A DNA stretch of 64,000 bases from JANLYQ01 sp031365725. Its GTDB lineage: Bacteria; Actinomycetota; Actinomycetes; JACCUZ01. How positions within the stretch are numbered: the first letter of the stretch is position 1; every line of letters begins with the position of its first letter. The position numbers were made by a program, and so were the translations under genes. The stretch lies in contig JANLYQ010000019.1 in the NCBI GenBank assembly GCA_031365725.1, positions 1 through 64,000 on the forward strand, given 5' to 3'. Shown here piece after piece: positions 15,086 through 24,402 of the stretch. The notes under the pieces are model-generated. The model saw only the letters and a program-made list of their open reading frames with translations. It was not told the origin of the DNA and searched no databases.

Positions 15086-16897
15086 GTGCACGTTCTCGCC
15101 ACCGCCGGACACGTCGACCACGGCAAGTCGACGCTGGTCCGGCTGCTCACGGGGATGGAGCCGGACCGTTGGGCCGAGGAACGTCGGCGCGGCATGACCA
15201 TCGACCTCGGTTTCGCGTGGACACCGATCGACACACCGTGGCTGCCACCCGACGAACAGGTCGCCTTCGTCGACGTGCCCGGTCACGAGCGGTTCCTCAA
15301 GAACATGCTGGCCGGTGTGGGCAGCACACCGGCGGTGCTGTTCGTCGTCGCTGCCGACGACGGCTGGATGCCGCAGTCGCAGGAGCACCTCGACGTCCTC
15401 GACGCCCTGGGTGTGCAGCACGGTCTGCTCGTGATCACCCGGTGCGACCTCGCCACCGACGATCAGCGCGTCGCGGCTCGCGCCACGGCCGCGCAGCACT
15501 TCAAGAACACCACGTTGAGCGATCTCCCCGTCATCGAGGTCAGCGCCACTACCGGTGCCGGCATCACCGGTCTTCAACGGGCGATCGCCGATCTCACTAC
15601 CGACCTCCCCGCACCTGACCCCCTGGCCGACGTGCGGTTCTGGGTCGACCGCACCTTCACGGTCGCCGGCGCCGGCACGGTGGTGACCGGCACCCTGGCG
15701 GCCGGGACGCTGCGCGTCGGCGACGACCTGGAGATCGACGGGCGCCGCGTCCAGGTCCGCGCCCTGCAGGTGCTCGGCCGCCACACAGACCTGAGCGGAC
15801 CGGTCGCACGGGTCGCCGTCAACCTGCGCGGCGCCGACGTCACGACCGTCGCACGGGGCAGCGCACTGCTGACCCCGCATCGCTGGCTGGCCGCTGGCCT
15901 CATCGACGTACGGACCAGCACCGACCCGCACGACCTCCCCCGGCGGATGACGCTGCACACCGGGTCCGCTGCCGTCCCCACCACCGTGCGGCCACTCGGT
16001 CCGGACACGGCACGACTCACCCTCGACACCGCGCTGCCACTCCGCCACGGCGACCGGGTCCTGCTGCGCGACGCCGGCGCCCACCATGTCGTCGGCGGCA
16101 CCGTGCTCGACATCCGGCCCCCGGCCCTGTCACGTCGGGGCGCGGCCGCCGCCCGCGCAGCCGCCCTGGCAACCGTCGGCAGACAACCTGACCTCGCCGG
16201 CGAGCTGCGCCGCCGTGGCATCGCCTCGGCCGCGACCCTGACCGCCGCAGGCGTCGACACCCGCGGCCAGGAGGCTGTCCACGGCTGGCTCGTCGACCCG
16301 CCGTTGTGGGCCCAGCTCAGTGCGCGGCTGACCGCGATCGTCACCGACCACGCGACCGCAGGGCGGCTGACCGCCGGCCCCACCAGCGAGGACGTACGCC
16401 GACAGCTCGGCCTGCCCGACCGGCGCCTGGTGGACGCCGTGGTCGCGGGCACCGACGGCGTGACGCTGCGCGACGGCATGGTGCAACCCGCCCAGGGTGC
16501 TGACGACGTAGCCCGCCTGCCCCCTGACGTACGGCAGGCAGTCGACGCCGTCACTCGCCAGCTCACCGACGCCCCCTTCCGCGCTCCCGAGGCCGACGAG
16601 CTGCGCCGACTCGGCCTCGGGCCGGCGCAGGTCAAGGCTGCGGTCCGGGCCGGCCTGCTGGTCGAGGTAGCCGAGGGCATCGTGCTGCTCCCCCGGGCCG
16701 ACGACCGCGCCGCGGAGCTGCTCGCGACCCTCGACCAGCCGTTCACGACGAGCCAGGCGAGGCAGGCGCTGGACACCACTCGCCGGGTCGCGATCCCGCT
16801 GTTGGAGCACCTCGACCGCACCGGACGCACCGAACGGGTGGACCACCAACAACGCAAGATCACCGCCGTGCATGATGGGGACAGCGCCGGGGGCTGA
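15086..16897 (+). CDS. selB: Selenocysteine-specific elongation factor SelB
   Basis: 603 residues, GTG start directly after the selA stop. SelB carries Sec-tRNA to the ribosome at UGA codons next to a SECIS hairpin. The GTPase domain starts at once with AGHVDHGKST (7-16), then RRGMTIDLGFAW, DVPGHERFLKNM and an ITRCDLA base-recognition loop (NKxD-type, here TRCD as in other SelB). EF-Tu-like beta-barrel domains follow to about residue 340. The C-terminal 230 residues contain the winged-helix repeats that bind SECIS RNA, ending in the RVAIPLLEHLDRTGRT segment. The predicted SECIS in the next gene is its expected ligand. Confidence 0.95.
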   Translation: MHVLATAGHVDHGKSTLVRLLTGMEPDRWAEERRRGMTIDLGFAWTPIDTPWLPPDEQVAFVDVPGHERFLKNMLAGVGSTPAVLFVVAADDGWMPQSQEHLDVLDALGVQHGLLVITRCDLATDDQRVAARATAAQHFKNTTLSDLPVIEVSATTGAGITGLQRAIADLTTDLPAPDPLADVRFWVDRTFTVAGAGTVVTGTLAAGTLRVGDDLEIDGRRVQVRALQVLGRHTDLSGPVARVAVNLRGADVTTVARGSALLTPHRWLAAGLIDVRTSTDPHDLPRRMTLHTGSAAVPTTVRPLGPDTARLTLDTALPLRHGDRVLLRDAGAHHVVGGTVLDIRPPALSRRGAAAARAAALATVGRQPDLAGELRRRGIASAATLTAAGVDTRGQEAVHGWLVDPPLWAQLSARLTAIVTDHATAGRLTAGPTSEDVRRQLGLPDRRLVDAVVAGTDGVTLRDGMVQPAQGADDVARLPPDVRQAVDAVTRQLTDAPFRAPEADELRRLGLGPAQVKAAVRAGLLVEVAEGIVLLPRADDRAAELLATLDQPFTTSQARQALDTTRRVAIPLLEHLDRTGRTERVDHQQRKITAVHDGDSAGG

Positions 16898-16951
16898 AGG
16901 TCGCTCGGCCGGCGAGGTGTGAAACGCGACACCGACGGTAGGAGGCCCGGC

Positions 16952-19900
16952 GTGGGAGTGCGGACGTTCATCGAGGGCTGGCCGGTCTATCGCCAGCTGA
17001 CCGGTGACGACCCGTTGGGTCGAGGCTCGGCGGTGCGCTCCAAGACGACCGACGCACTCGTCGCGCGTACCGAGCTGGCCGATGACGTCGTGCCCTCGAT
17101 CTGCCCGTTCTGCGCGGTCGGCTGCGGCCAGCGCGTCTACGTCAAGGACGGCCAGGTCACCCAGATCGAGGGCGACCCCGACTCACCGATCTCGCGCGGC
17201 CGACTGTGCCCCAAGGGCTCGGCCAGCAAGCAGCTCGTGACCAGCCCTACCCGCGTGACCAGAGTGCGCTATCGCCGCCCGCACGGCACCGAGTGGGAGG
17301 ACCTCGACCTCGACACCGCGATGTCGATGATCGCCGACCGGGTCATCGAGACCCGTCGCACGCACTGGCAGGACACCGACGACAAGGGCCGCGTGCTGCG
17401 CCGCACCCTCGGTCTCGCGAGCCTCGGAGGAGCGACCCTCGACAACGAGGAGAACTACCTCATGAAGAAGCTCTACACGGCCATGGGCGCCGTGCAGGTC
17501 GAGAACCAGGCCCGGATATGACACTCCACCACCGTCCCCGGTCTGGGGACCTCGTTCGGTCGTGGTGGCGCCACGACGTTCCAGCAGGACCTCGCCAACG
17601 CCGACTGCATCCTCATCGAGGGTTCCAACATGGCCGAGGCGCACCCGGTGGGCTTCCAGTGGGTGATGGAGGCCAAGAGCCGCGGCGCCACGATCATCCA
17701 CGTCGACCCCCGCTTCACCCGCACCTCTGCGGTCGCCGACATCCACGTCCCGATCCGGGCGGGCACCGACATGGCGTTCCTCGGCGGCCTCGTCAACTAC
17801 GTGCTCAGCAACGAGAAGGACTTCCGTGAGTACGTCGTGGCGTTCACCAACGCCGCCGCGATCCTGCGCGCGGACTTCGTCGACAGCGACGACCTCGACG
17901 GACTGTTCTCCGGCTTCGACGCCGAGGCGCGCAGCTACGACACCACGACCTGGCAGTACGCCGGTGTCGACGAGCCGGTCCCCCAGCGGGACGAGTCGCT
18001 GCAGCACCCTCGCTGCGTCTACCAGGTGCTGCGCCGGCACTTCGCGCGCTACACCCCCGAGATGGTGCAGCGGGTCTGCGGCATCACCCCCGCGTCGTTC
18101 GCCCAGGTCGCCGAAGCGCTGACCAGCAACTCGGGCCGCGAACGGACCTCAGCGCTGTGCTACGCCGTCGGCTGGACCCACCATTCGACCGGTGCGCAGA
18201 TGATCCGCACCGCAGCGATCCTGCAAACCCTGCTGGGCAACGTCGGACGCCCCGGCGGCGGCATCCTCGCCCTGCGCGGGCACGCCAGCATCCAGGGCTC
18301 GACCGACATCCCGACCCTGTACAACCTGCTGCCCGGCTACATCCCGATGCCCCGCGTCGAGTCGACCAGCCTCGACAAGCACCTCGCCGGCGACGTCGGC
18401 AAGACCGGTTTCTGGGGCAACTCGCGGGACTACGTCGTCAGCCTGATGAAGGCCTGGTGGGGCGACGCGGCCACCGCCGACAACGACTTCTGCTTCGGCT
18501 ACCTCCCGCGCCTCACCGGCAACCACGGCACCTATCAGACGGTCCTGGCGCAGATCGCCGGCGACGTGAAGGGCTACTTCGTGGTCGGCGAGAACCCGTC
18601 GGTGGGCTCAGCCAACGCCCGGCTGCAGCGGCAGGGCCTGGCCAACCTCGAGTGGCTGGTCGTGCGCGACCTGCAGATGATCGAGACGGCGACGTTCTGG
18701 AAGGACGGACCCGAGATCGAGACCGGCGAGATGGTCACCGCCGACATCGGCACCGAGGTCTTCTTCCTGCCGGCCGCCGCGCACACCGAGAAGGCCGGCT
18801 CGTTCACCAACACCCAACGGCTCCTGCAGTGGCACCACAAGGCGGTCGAGCCTCCCGGCGACGCGCGTAGCGACCTCTGGTTCTACTACCACCTCGGCCG
18901 CATCGTGCGGGATCGTCTCGCGGCCTCCACCGACGCACGCGACCGCCCGCTGCAGGACCTGACCTGGGACTACCCGGTCGAGGGCGAGTCCGACGACCCG
19001 TCGGCGGAGGCGGTGCTCGCCGAGATCGGTGGTTTCGACGCCACCGGCGCCCCCGTCAAGGCCTACACCGACCTCAAGGACGACGGCTCGACCAGCGCCG
19101 GTTGCTGGATCTACTGCGGCGTGACGGCCGACGGCGTCAACCAGTCGGCCCGGCGCAAGCCCGGTCGCGAACAGTCCTGGGTCGCACCCGAGTGGGGCTG
19201 GGCTTGGCCCGCCAACCGGCGCACCCTGTACAACCGCGCGTCCGCCGACCGCGACGGCAAGCCATGGAGCGCGCGCAAGGCCTACGTCTGGTGGGACGAG
19301 GGCAAGGGCGAGTGGACCGGGCACGACGTACCGGACTTCGAGAAGGACAAGCGGCCCGACTACACACCGCCGCCCGGCGCGTCCGCACAAGCTGCTCTCG
19401 CCGGTGACGACGCCTTCATCATGCAGGGTGACGGGAAGGCGTGGCTGTTCGCACCGAGCGGTCTGGCCGATGGTCCGTTGCCGGCCTACTACGAGCCGCC
19501 CGAGTCTCCGGTCGACAACCCGGTGCACCCGGCGCAGCAGCGCAACCCGCTGCGCGAGATCGTGCGGCACCCCGGCAACACGATGCACCCCAGCGGCTCG
19601 GAGCCCGGTGGCGACGTCTTCCCCTACGTCTTCTCCACCCACCGTCTGACCGAGCACCACACTGCGGGCGGCATGAGCCGCACGCTGCCCTATCTTTCCG
19701 AGCTGCAGCCCGCGTTCTTCATCGAGGTCGGGCCCGGGCTCGCCGAGGAGCGTGGTCTCGAGCACCTGGGCTGGGCGACGGTGGTCACGGCGAGGTCGGC
19801 GATAGGCCCGGGTCCTGGTGACGGAGCGGATGCGACCGCTGCATCTCGGCGACCGCATCGTGCACCAGGTCGGCATCCCGTGGCACTGGGGACCCACCGG

Positions 19901-20147
19901 GCTGACCACCGGCGATGCGGCCAACGAGATCGTCGGCATCGAGCTCGATCCCAACGTGCACATCCAGGACAAGGTCGGCAGCTGCGACGTGCAGCCCGGG
20001 CGTCGGCCGCGGGGACCCGCCCTGCTCGACTACGTCGCGGGCTACCGGGCCCGCGCCGGCATCCCCGACGACGGCACCGACCTGCATCGCAGTGACGGCC
20101 CGACCAGCCGCACCACCGAGACCACCGACACTGGGGAACCCTCGTGA
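16952..20147 (+). CDS. fdhA: Formate dehydrogenase catalytic subunit with selenocysteine (UGA) and an apparent frameshift
   Basis: About 1064 residues if UGA 17519-17521 is read as Sec190 and a +1 shift at about 19805 is allowed. It is a molybdopterin oxidoreductase of the FdnG/FdoG type, oxidising formate to CO2. A [4Fe-4S] site uses Cys51, 54, 58 and 86. The Sec context NQARI-U-HSTTVPGLG matches FdnG's NQARV-U-HS. Start GTG 16952 has AGGAGG at 16940-16945, six bases away; there is no twin-Arg signal, so the enzyme probably faces the cytoplasm. After TARSAI the frame jumps so that ARVLVTERM continues the family sequence; without the jump the C-terminus becomes Arg-rich nonsense. A lost 2-bp piece, real or a sequencing error, would explain it. 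Its stop overlaps fdhB (GTGA). Confidence 0.9.
17519..17550 (+). promoter_or_regulatory. Selenocysteine UGA codon and SECIS hairpin
   Basis: UGA at 17519-17521 is followed by 18 bases and then the loop GGUCU (17540-17544). The loop is closed by gtcccc (17534-17539) and ggggac (17545-17550), six perfect pairs. In E. coli fdhF the loop GGUCU also lies 18 bases after UGA. Loop sequence and spacing are what SelB recognises, so this UGA is decoded as selenocysteine and is not a stop. It lies inside the formate dehydrogenase gene. Confidence 0.93.
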
Positions 20148-21073
20148 GCAACCGCCTGTCCGGACCGCTCGCCGACGTCGCCGGCGACGCGGGCTACGCC
20201 GCGCACCCGTCGCGCGTCGGCTTCTTCACCGACACCAGCGTCTGCATCGGCTGCAAGGCCTGCGAGGTGGCCTGCAAGGAGTGGAACGCCATTCCCGAGG
20301 ACGGCCTCACCCTCACCGGAATGTCCTACGACAACACCGGCGCGCTCGGGTCGGACACCTGGCGGCACGTGGCCTTCATCGAGAAGGTCGCCCCTGCCGG
20401 CCCCGTTGCCCCCTCAGCGCACCCCCCGATCGAGACGAGCACCGTCGACCTCGGCATGCCCGGGTCGCGCCCGCCCGGCCGCGACCTCGACGCGGCCGCG
20501 GCGGTCGACGTCACCTGGCTGATGTCCTCCGACGTGTGCAAGCACTGCACGCACGCCGCCTGCCTCGATGTGTGCCCGACGGGCGCGCTGGTACGCACCG
20601 AGTTCGGCACCGTCGTCGTGCAGGAAGACGTGTGCAACGGCTGCGGCTACTGCGTGCCCGCCTGCCCGTACGGCGTCATCGACAAGCGGCCCTCCGACGG
20701 CCGGGTCTTCAAGTGCACGCTGTGCTACGACCGCCTCGGCTCGGGGCTGACGCCGGCTTGTGCCAAGGCATGCCCGACCGAGTCGATCCAGTTCGGCGAC
20801 CTCGACGAGCTGCGGGCCCGGGCGGACGCCCGCGTCGCCTCGCTGCACGAGGCGGGTGTCCCCCAGGCTCGACTCTACGGCCACGACCCGGCAGACGGTG
20901 TCGGTGGTGACGGCGCCTTCTTCCTCCTGCTCGACGAGCCGCAGGTCTACGGTCTCCCGCCCGACCCGGTCGTCACGACCAAGGACCTGCCGGCGATGTG
21001 GCGCCATGCCGGTGTCGCTTCCCTGGGTCTCGCGGCCGGTGTCGCGGCCTGCTTCCTCGGGCGGCGACCGTGA
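20144..21073 (+). CDS. fdhB: Formate dehydrogenase iron-sulfur (beta) subunit
   Basis: 309 residues. Four [4Fe-4S] clusters are predicted from Cys groups: CIGCKACEVAC (34-44), CKHCTHAACLDVC, CNGCGYCVPAC, and CTLCYDRLGSGL with CAKAC. This is the FdnH/FdoH electron-transfer subunit that passes electrons from the catalytic subunit to the membrane. The last 25 residues form one hydrophobic helix ending in GRRP, a membrane anchor as in FdnH. GTG 20144 overlaps the catalytic subunit's stop, and its own stop overlaps the next gene's GTG, so the three subunits are translationally coupled. Confidence 0.95.
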   Translation: MSNRLSGPLADVAGDAGYAAHPSRVGFFTDTSVCIGCKACEVACKEWNAIPEDGLTLTGMSYDNTGALGSDTWRHVAFIEKVAPAGPVAPSAHPPIETSTVDLGMPGSRPPGRDLDAAAAVDVTWLMSSDVCKHCTHAACLDVCPTGALVRTEFGTVVVQEDVCNGCGYCVPACPYGVIDKRPSDGRVFKCTLCYDRLGSGLTPACAKACPTESIQFGDLDELRARADARVASLHEAGVPQARLYGHDPADGVGGDGAFFLLLDEPQVYGLPPDPVVTTKDLPAMWRHAGVASLGLAAGVAACFLGRRP

Positions 21074-22086
21074 CGACGACCACCTCGATGCCTGGCGGCG
21101 CGGCCGGCAACTCGCAGCCGCCCGGCGAGGGCCGCAGGTGGCGCCGCGGCGGCCGCTACGGACGCGGCGGCTTGATGGTGCCCGAGGTGACGTTCTCCTC
21201 CTACTACGGACGCCCGATTCTCAAGAAGCCGGTGTGGCAGGAGCGCGACATCGCCGGCTACTTCTTCCTCGGCGGCCTCGCCGGTGCGTCGTCGCTGCTG
21301 GCGGCCGGCGCGCAGGCAACTCGCCGTCCTGCACTCGCCCGGACGGCGAAGCTCGGCGCCGCCTCGGCGATCTCGCTGTCGCTGGTCGCTCTCGTGCACG
21401 ACCTCGGCCGCCCGATGCGCTTCCTCAACATGCTGCGCGTGCTCAAGGTGACCTCACCGATGAGTGTCGGCACCTGGATCGTCTCGGCCTACGCCCCCGC
21501 CGCCCTCGCCGCCGCCGCCAGCGACGCCAGCGGGCGGCTCCCGAGGATCGGCAGGCTGGCGACCACCGCGGCCGCCATCGCCGGCCCGGCGGTGGCGTCG
21601 TACACCGCGGTGCTCGTGGCCGACACCGCCGTCCCCGCCTGGCACGAGGGGCATCGCGAGCTGCCGTTCGTCTTCGTGGGATCGGCGACCTGCGCGGCCG
21701 CCGGTCTCAGCCTGCTGGGCGCGCCCCCCAGCGAGACCGGCCCGGTCCGGCGGGCCGCCGTCATCGGCGCCACCGCCGAGCTTACGGCCACGCACCTGAT
21801 GAAGAACCGCATGGGCATCGCGCGCGAGACGTTCGAGACCGGGTCGGCCGGCACCCTGCTCAAGACCGCAGAGGCCTTGACGATCGGCGGCGCGCTGACC
21901 GCCGCCCTGTTCGGTCGCAGCCGGGTCACCGCGGCCGCGGCCGGAGTCGCGCTGCTCGCCGGCTCTGCATGCACCCGATTCGGCATCTTCCGCGCCGGCG
22001 TTGCGTCTGCTGAGGATCCGAAGTTCACCGTCGAGCCCCAGTTGGCCCGTCTCGACGAGCGCTCGGCCAAGGTCACGCCTTCCTGA
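21070..22086 (+). CDS. NrfD/PsrC-type membrane subunit of formate dehydrogenase
   Basis: 338 residues from GTG 21070, which overlaps the beta-subunit stop. A polar N-terminus (about 1-55) is followed by about eight hydrophobic helices. The stretch ERDIAGYFFLGGLAGASSLL and the motif LVALVHDLGRPMRF are typical of the NrfD/polysulfide-reductase membrane family, which exchanges electrons with the quinone pool without needing haem. It is not the FdnI-type cytochrome b, whose haem ligands are missing. It replaces that subunit as anchor and quinone module for this formate dehydrogenase. Confidence 0.88.
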   Translation: MTTTTSMPGGAAGNSQPPGEGRRWRRGGRYGRGGLMVPEVTFSSYYGRPILKKPVWQERDIAGYFFLGGLAGASSLLAAGAQATRRPALARTAKLGAASAISLSLVALVHDLGRPMRFLNMLRVLKVTSPMSVGTWIVSAYAPAALAAAASDASGRLPRIGRLATTAAAIAGPAVASYTAVLVADTAVPAWHEGHRELPFVFVGSATCAAAGLSLLGAPPSETGPVRRAAVIGATAELTATHLMKNRMGIARETFETGSAGTLLKTAEALTIGGALTAALFGRSRVTAAAAGVALLAGSACTRFGIFRAGVASAEDPKFTVEPQLARLDERSAKVTPS

Positions 22087-22227
22087 CTGACCACCACCAC
22101 CATCGCCCCGAGCCGACCCCGACTATCGCGCCGCCTCTTGTGTGGCGTCAGCAGGCAGCAGCGTGAGCGGGTTTCCCGACAGCGAGCACAGCGGTCGAAA
22201 GTGACGCTCGTCGAACGTCAGGACGTG

Positions 22228-22491
22228 CTAGCGAGTCGTACCGCTGCGCAGCACCTCACGGCGGCGAGTGAACTCGTCCTCGTCGATCTCGCCGCTGGCG
22301 AACCGGCGTGCGAGGACGTCCTCAGGCCGATCCGTGGGCGTCCCGGTCCGCACACCTGGCTGGCCCTGGGAGCTGCGTGAACCGCGGACCGCCCACATCA
22401 CGAGTGCGATCGCCACGCCCCAGAAGAGCAGCATCAGCAAAGCCATCACGAACCACTGACCCACGCCGCCGTTCCAGTCCTGATAGTCCAT
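22228..22491 (-). CDS. Small SHOCT-domain membrane protein
   Basis: 87 residues. One transmembrane helix (about 11-34, QWFVMALLMLLFWGVAIALV) is followed by a basic linker and a C-terminal SHOCT motif, PEDVLARRFASGEIDEDEF, a short helical element often found at the ends of small membrane proteins. Function is unknown; SHOCT is thought to help assembly. AGGAGG at 22503-22508 suits either ATG 22491 or GTG 22494. The gene diverges from the dev operon with a DosR-like box between them, so it may share the low-oxygen control. Genes of this kind often lie next to stress operons in actinobacteria. Confidence 0.82.
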   Translation of the reverse strand: MDYQDWNGGVGQWFVMALLMLLFWGVAIALVMWAVRGSRSSQGQPGVRTGTPTDRPEDVLARRFASGEIDEDEFTRRREVLRSGTTR

Positions 22492-22544
22492 CACGAGCAA
22501 CACCTCCTGTCGTCCCACCGTACGGATCTTCGCGTCGTCCGCAC

Positions 22545-22560
22545 CGGGCCGAAAGTCCCC
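22545..22560. promoter_or_regulatory. DosR/DevR-like box, dev operon and SHOCT gene
   Basis: On the minus strand this reads GGGGACTTTCGGCCC. The 14-base core GGGACTTTCGGCCC matches the DosR consensus GGGACTWWAGTCCC at 12 positions and looks like several known mycobacterial boxes. It lies 113 bases before the rightward operon that encodes the DevR-like regulator and 54 bases before the SHOCT gene. Autoregulation is likely. Confidence 0.65.
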
Positions 22561-22672
22561 TGAGCCGAGGACGTTCGCCGCTGCCGGTCCGGCTGCACGG
22601 ACGTCAGTCTCATGACGAGGCCCGGAACTGGGCTGTCCCGCGGCTGATGGCCGCCAACTGCAGGAGTTCGCC

Positions 22673-23260
22673 ATGCGACGCAAGTCTTTCGACACTCTGC
22701 TCACCGGCGCCGGCGTGCTCGTCGCCGTGGTCATGCTGCTCGCCGGAGGCCTGCTCAGCTGGGGCAGCTCCTTCGTCTCCGGGCAGGTTCACGACCAGCT
22801 GGCGGCTCAGAAGATCTTCTTCCCGCCGAAGGGCGACGCGACCAAGGATCCCCGGATCGGTCCGTTCGTCGACAAGTACGCCGGTAAGCAGCTGGTCACG
22901 GGCGCACAGGCCCACGCCTACGCCGACCACTTCATCGCTGTGCACCTTGCCGACATCTCCGGGGGCAAGACCTACGCCGAGCTCTCCACGGCCAGCCGCG
23001 CGGCGCCCACCGACCTCAAGCTCGCCGGACAGGTGCAGACCGTCTTCCGCGGCGAGACGCTGCGGGGCCTCCTGCTCAACGCCTACGCATTCGGCACCAT
23101 GGGCACCATCGCCTTCTACGCGTCGATGGTCGCCTACGTCGGTGCGGCTCTCCTGCTGCTCCTGAGCCTGCTCGGCCTGATGCACCTGCGCAGGGTCGAT
23201 CCCCAGGAAGAGGTCCTGGCGGGATCTGCGCTTCGGCGCCAGGCACCCGTCACGGCCTGA
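22673..23260 (+). CDS. Conserved membrane protein, first gene of the dev operon
   Basis: 195 residues. A hydrophobic helix near the N-terminus (about 9-31) and a second near residues 135-165 bracket an extracytoplasmic region of about 100 residues with the pattern FFPPKGDAT-KDPRIGPFVDKYAGKQL. A short basic tail follows. I recognise this arrangement from conserved actinobacterial membrane proteins of unknown function, but can name no activity. It has a good ribosome site (caggag) before ATG 22673 and is followed 34 bases later by the flavin-type gene and then the two-component genes. It lies directly behind the DosR-like box. Confidence 0.78.
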   Translation: MRRKSFDTLLTGAGVLVAVVMLLAGGLLSWGSSFVSGQVHDQLAAQKIFFPPKGDATKDPRIGPFVDKYAGKQLVTGAQAHAYADHFIAVHLADISGGKTYAELSTASRAAPTDLKLAGQVQTVFRGETLRGLLLNAYAFGTMGTIAFYASMVAYVGAALLLLLSLLGLMHLRRVDPQEEVLAGSALRRQAPVTA

Positions 23261-23294
23261 CCGGCACGAGTCGACGCGGCGGGGCCAGGCGACC

Positions 23295-23741
23295 ATGATG
23301 GACAAGCGTGAGCTGCTCGTCCTGTCCAGGCGAGAGTGCATCGCCTATCTGCAGGGACAGAACGTGGGACGAGTCGTCTTCACCGAACGGGCGCTTCCGG
23401 CCGTCATGCCGGTGTCGTACGCCGTCCTGGACGACGCTCTGGTCATGTCGACCGCGGCGGGGTCGAGGTTGGCTGTGGCCGCTCGTGGCGGCGTCCTCGC
23501 CTTCGAAGTGGATCATCTCGACCCGGTCACCCGCACCGGGTGGAGCGTGGTCGTCACGGCGCTTCCCGAGGCCGTCATCGCTCCACAGGACCGGGCCCGA
23601 GTCTCGTTGGTCCTCGACAGCTGGGCGCCCGGCTCTCACGACCTGCTGCTGCGGCTCCCGTTGACCGTCATCACCGGTCGGCGGATCGAAAGCACTCCCG
23701 CGCTGGTGCCGCCTGGGATAGACACGACCTATGAGCACTGA
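23295..23741 (+). CDS. Pyridoxamine 5'-phosphate oxidase-family (flavin split-barrel) protein
   Basis: 148 residues. The order LSRRECIAYLQGQNVGRVVFTE, PVSYAVLDDALVMSTAAGSRL, FEVDHLDP, then a GWSVVV strand is that of the small PPOX-like 'helix-swapped' flavin reductases. Such proteins bind FMN or F420 and occur repeatedly in the mycobacterial DosR regulon. Substrate is unknown. It overlaps the regulator gene by 11 bases, so it is made together with the two-component system. Another member of the family lies at 32985. Confidence 0.85.
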   Translation: MMDKRELLVLSRRECIAYLQGQNVGRVVFTERALPAVMPVSYAVLDDALVMSTAAGSRLAVAARGGVLAFEVDHLDPVTRTGWSVVVTALPEAVIAPQDRARVSLVLDSWAPGSHDLLLRLPLTVITGRRIESTPALVPPGIDTTYEH

Positions 23742-24402
23742 GGCCGCGGCGCCCGGACCGATCCGGGTCTTCCTGCTCGACGACCACGAGGTGGTCCGTC
23801 GCGGCCTGCGGGACCTGCTCGAGTCCGCAGGCGACATCGAGGTGGTCGGGGAGTCCGGGTCGGCGCAGGAGGCCATCCGGCGCATCCCGGCACTCAAGCC
23901 CCGGGTGGCGATCCTCGACGGACGTCTCCCGGACGGGTCGGGCGTGGACGTGTGCCGCGAGATCCGCTCCCGCGACCCGGGGATCTCAGCGCTCATCCTC
24001 ACGTCGTACGACGATGACGAAGCACTTTTCGCAGCCATCATGGCCGGGGCCTCGGGCTACCTGCTCAAGCAGGTGCGCGGACACGACCTGCTGGACGCGG
24101 TCCGTCGAGTTGCTGCCGGACAGTCCCTGCTCGACCCCGCCATGACCAGCCAGGTGCTCCAGCGACTGCGAGAGGGTCCGCAGCTGGACTCTGCCCTCGA
24201 CGGCCTGACCGCCCAGGAGCGTCGGGTCCTCGACCTCATCGGGGAGGGGCTCACCAACCGGGCCATCGGAGAGCGCCTGTTCCTCGCCGAGAAGACGGTG
24301 AAGAACTACGTGTCCAGCCTGCTGGCCAAGCTCGGCCTGCAGCGGCGGACGCAGGCAGCGGTCTTTGCGAGCAAGCACCCCGGTGCAGGCAAGCATGAGT
24401 GA
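23731..24402 (+). CDS. devR: DevR/DosR-like response regulator (NarL/LuxR type)
   Basis: 223 residues. The receiver domain (about 10-125) has the acidic pair DD (17-18), phosphoacceptor Asp63 in AILDGRLPDGSG, Ser/Thr in LTSYDDD, and Lys in GYLLKQVRG. The LuxR-type helix-turn-helix spans about 157-212 (LTAQERRVLDLIGEGLTNRAI and TVKNYVSSLLAKLGLQRR). That C-terminal wording is very close to the mycobacterial dormancy regulator DevR/DosR, and the gene sits with an Acg-type nitroreductase and a DevS-like kinase. DosR activates genes under hypoxia, NO or CO. The many DosR-like boxes in this window are its likely sites. Symbol given by similarity. Confidence 0.88.
   Translation: MSTEAAAPGPIRVFLLDDHEVVRRGLRDLLESAGDIEVVGESGSAQEAIRRIPALKPRVAILDGRLPDGSGVDVCREIRSRDPGISALILTSYDDDEALFAAIMAGASGYLLKQVRGHDLLDAVRRVAAGQSLLDPAMTSQVLQRLREGPQLDSALDGLTAQERRVLDLIGEGLTNRAIGERLFLAEKTVKNYVSSLLAKLGLQRRTQAAVFASKHPGAGKHE

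Noticed and set aside
17519..17521. TGA as a true stop ending a 190-residue formate dehydrogenase fragment
   Set aside because: A SECIS hairpin with the correct loop and spacing follows at once, and the residues after it continue the family sequence (HSTTVPGLG). It is selenocysteine.
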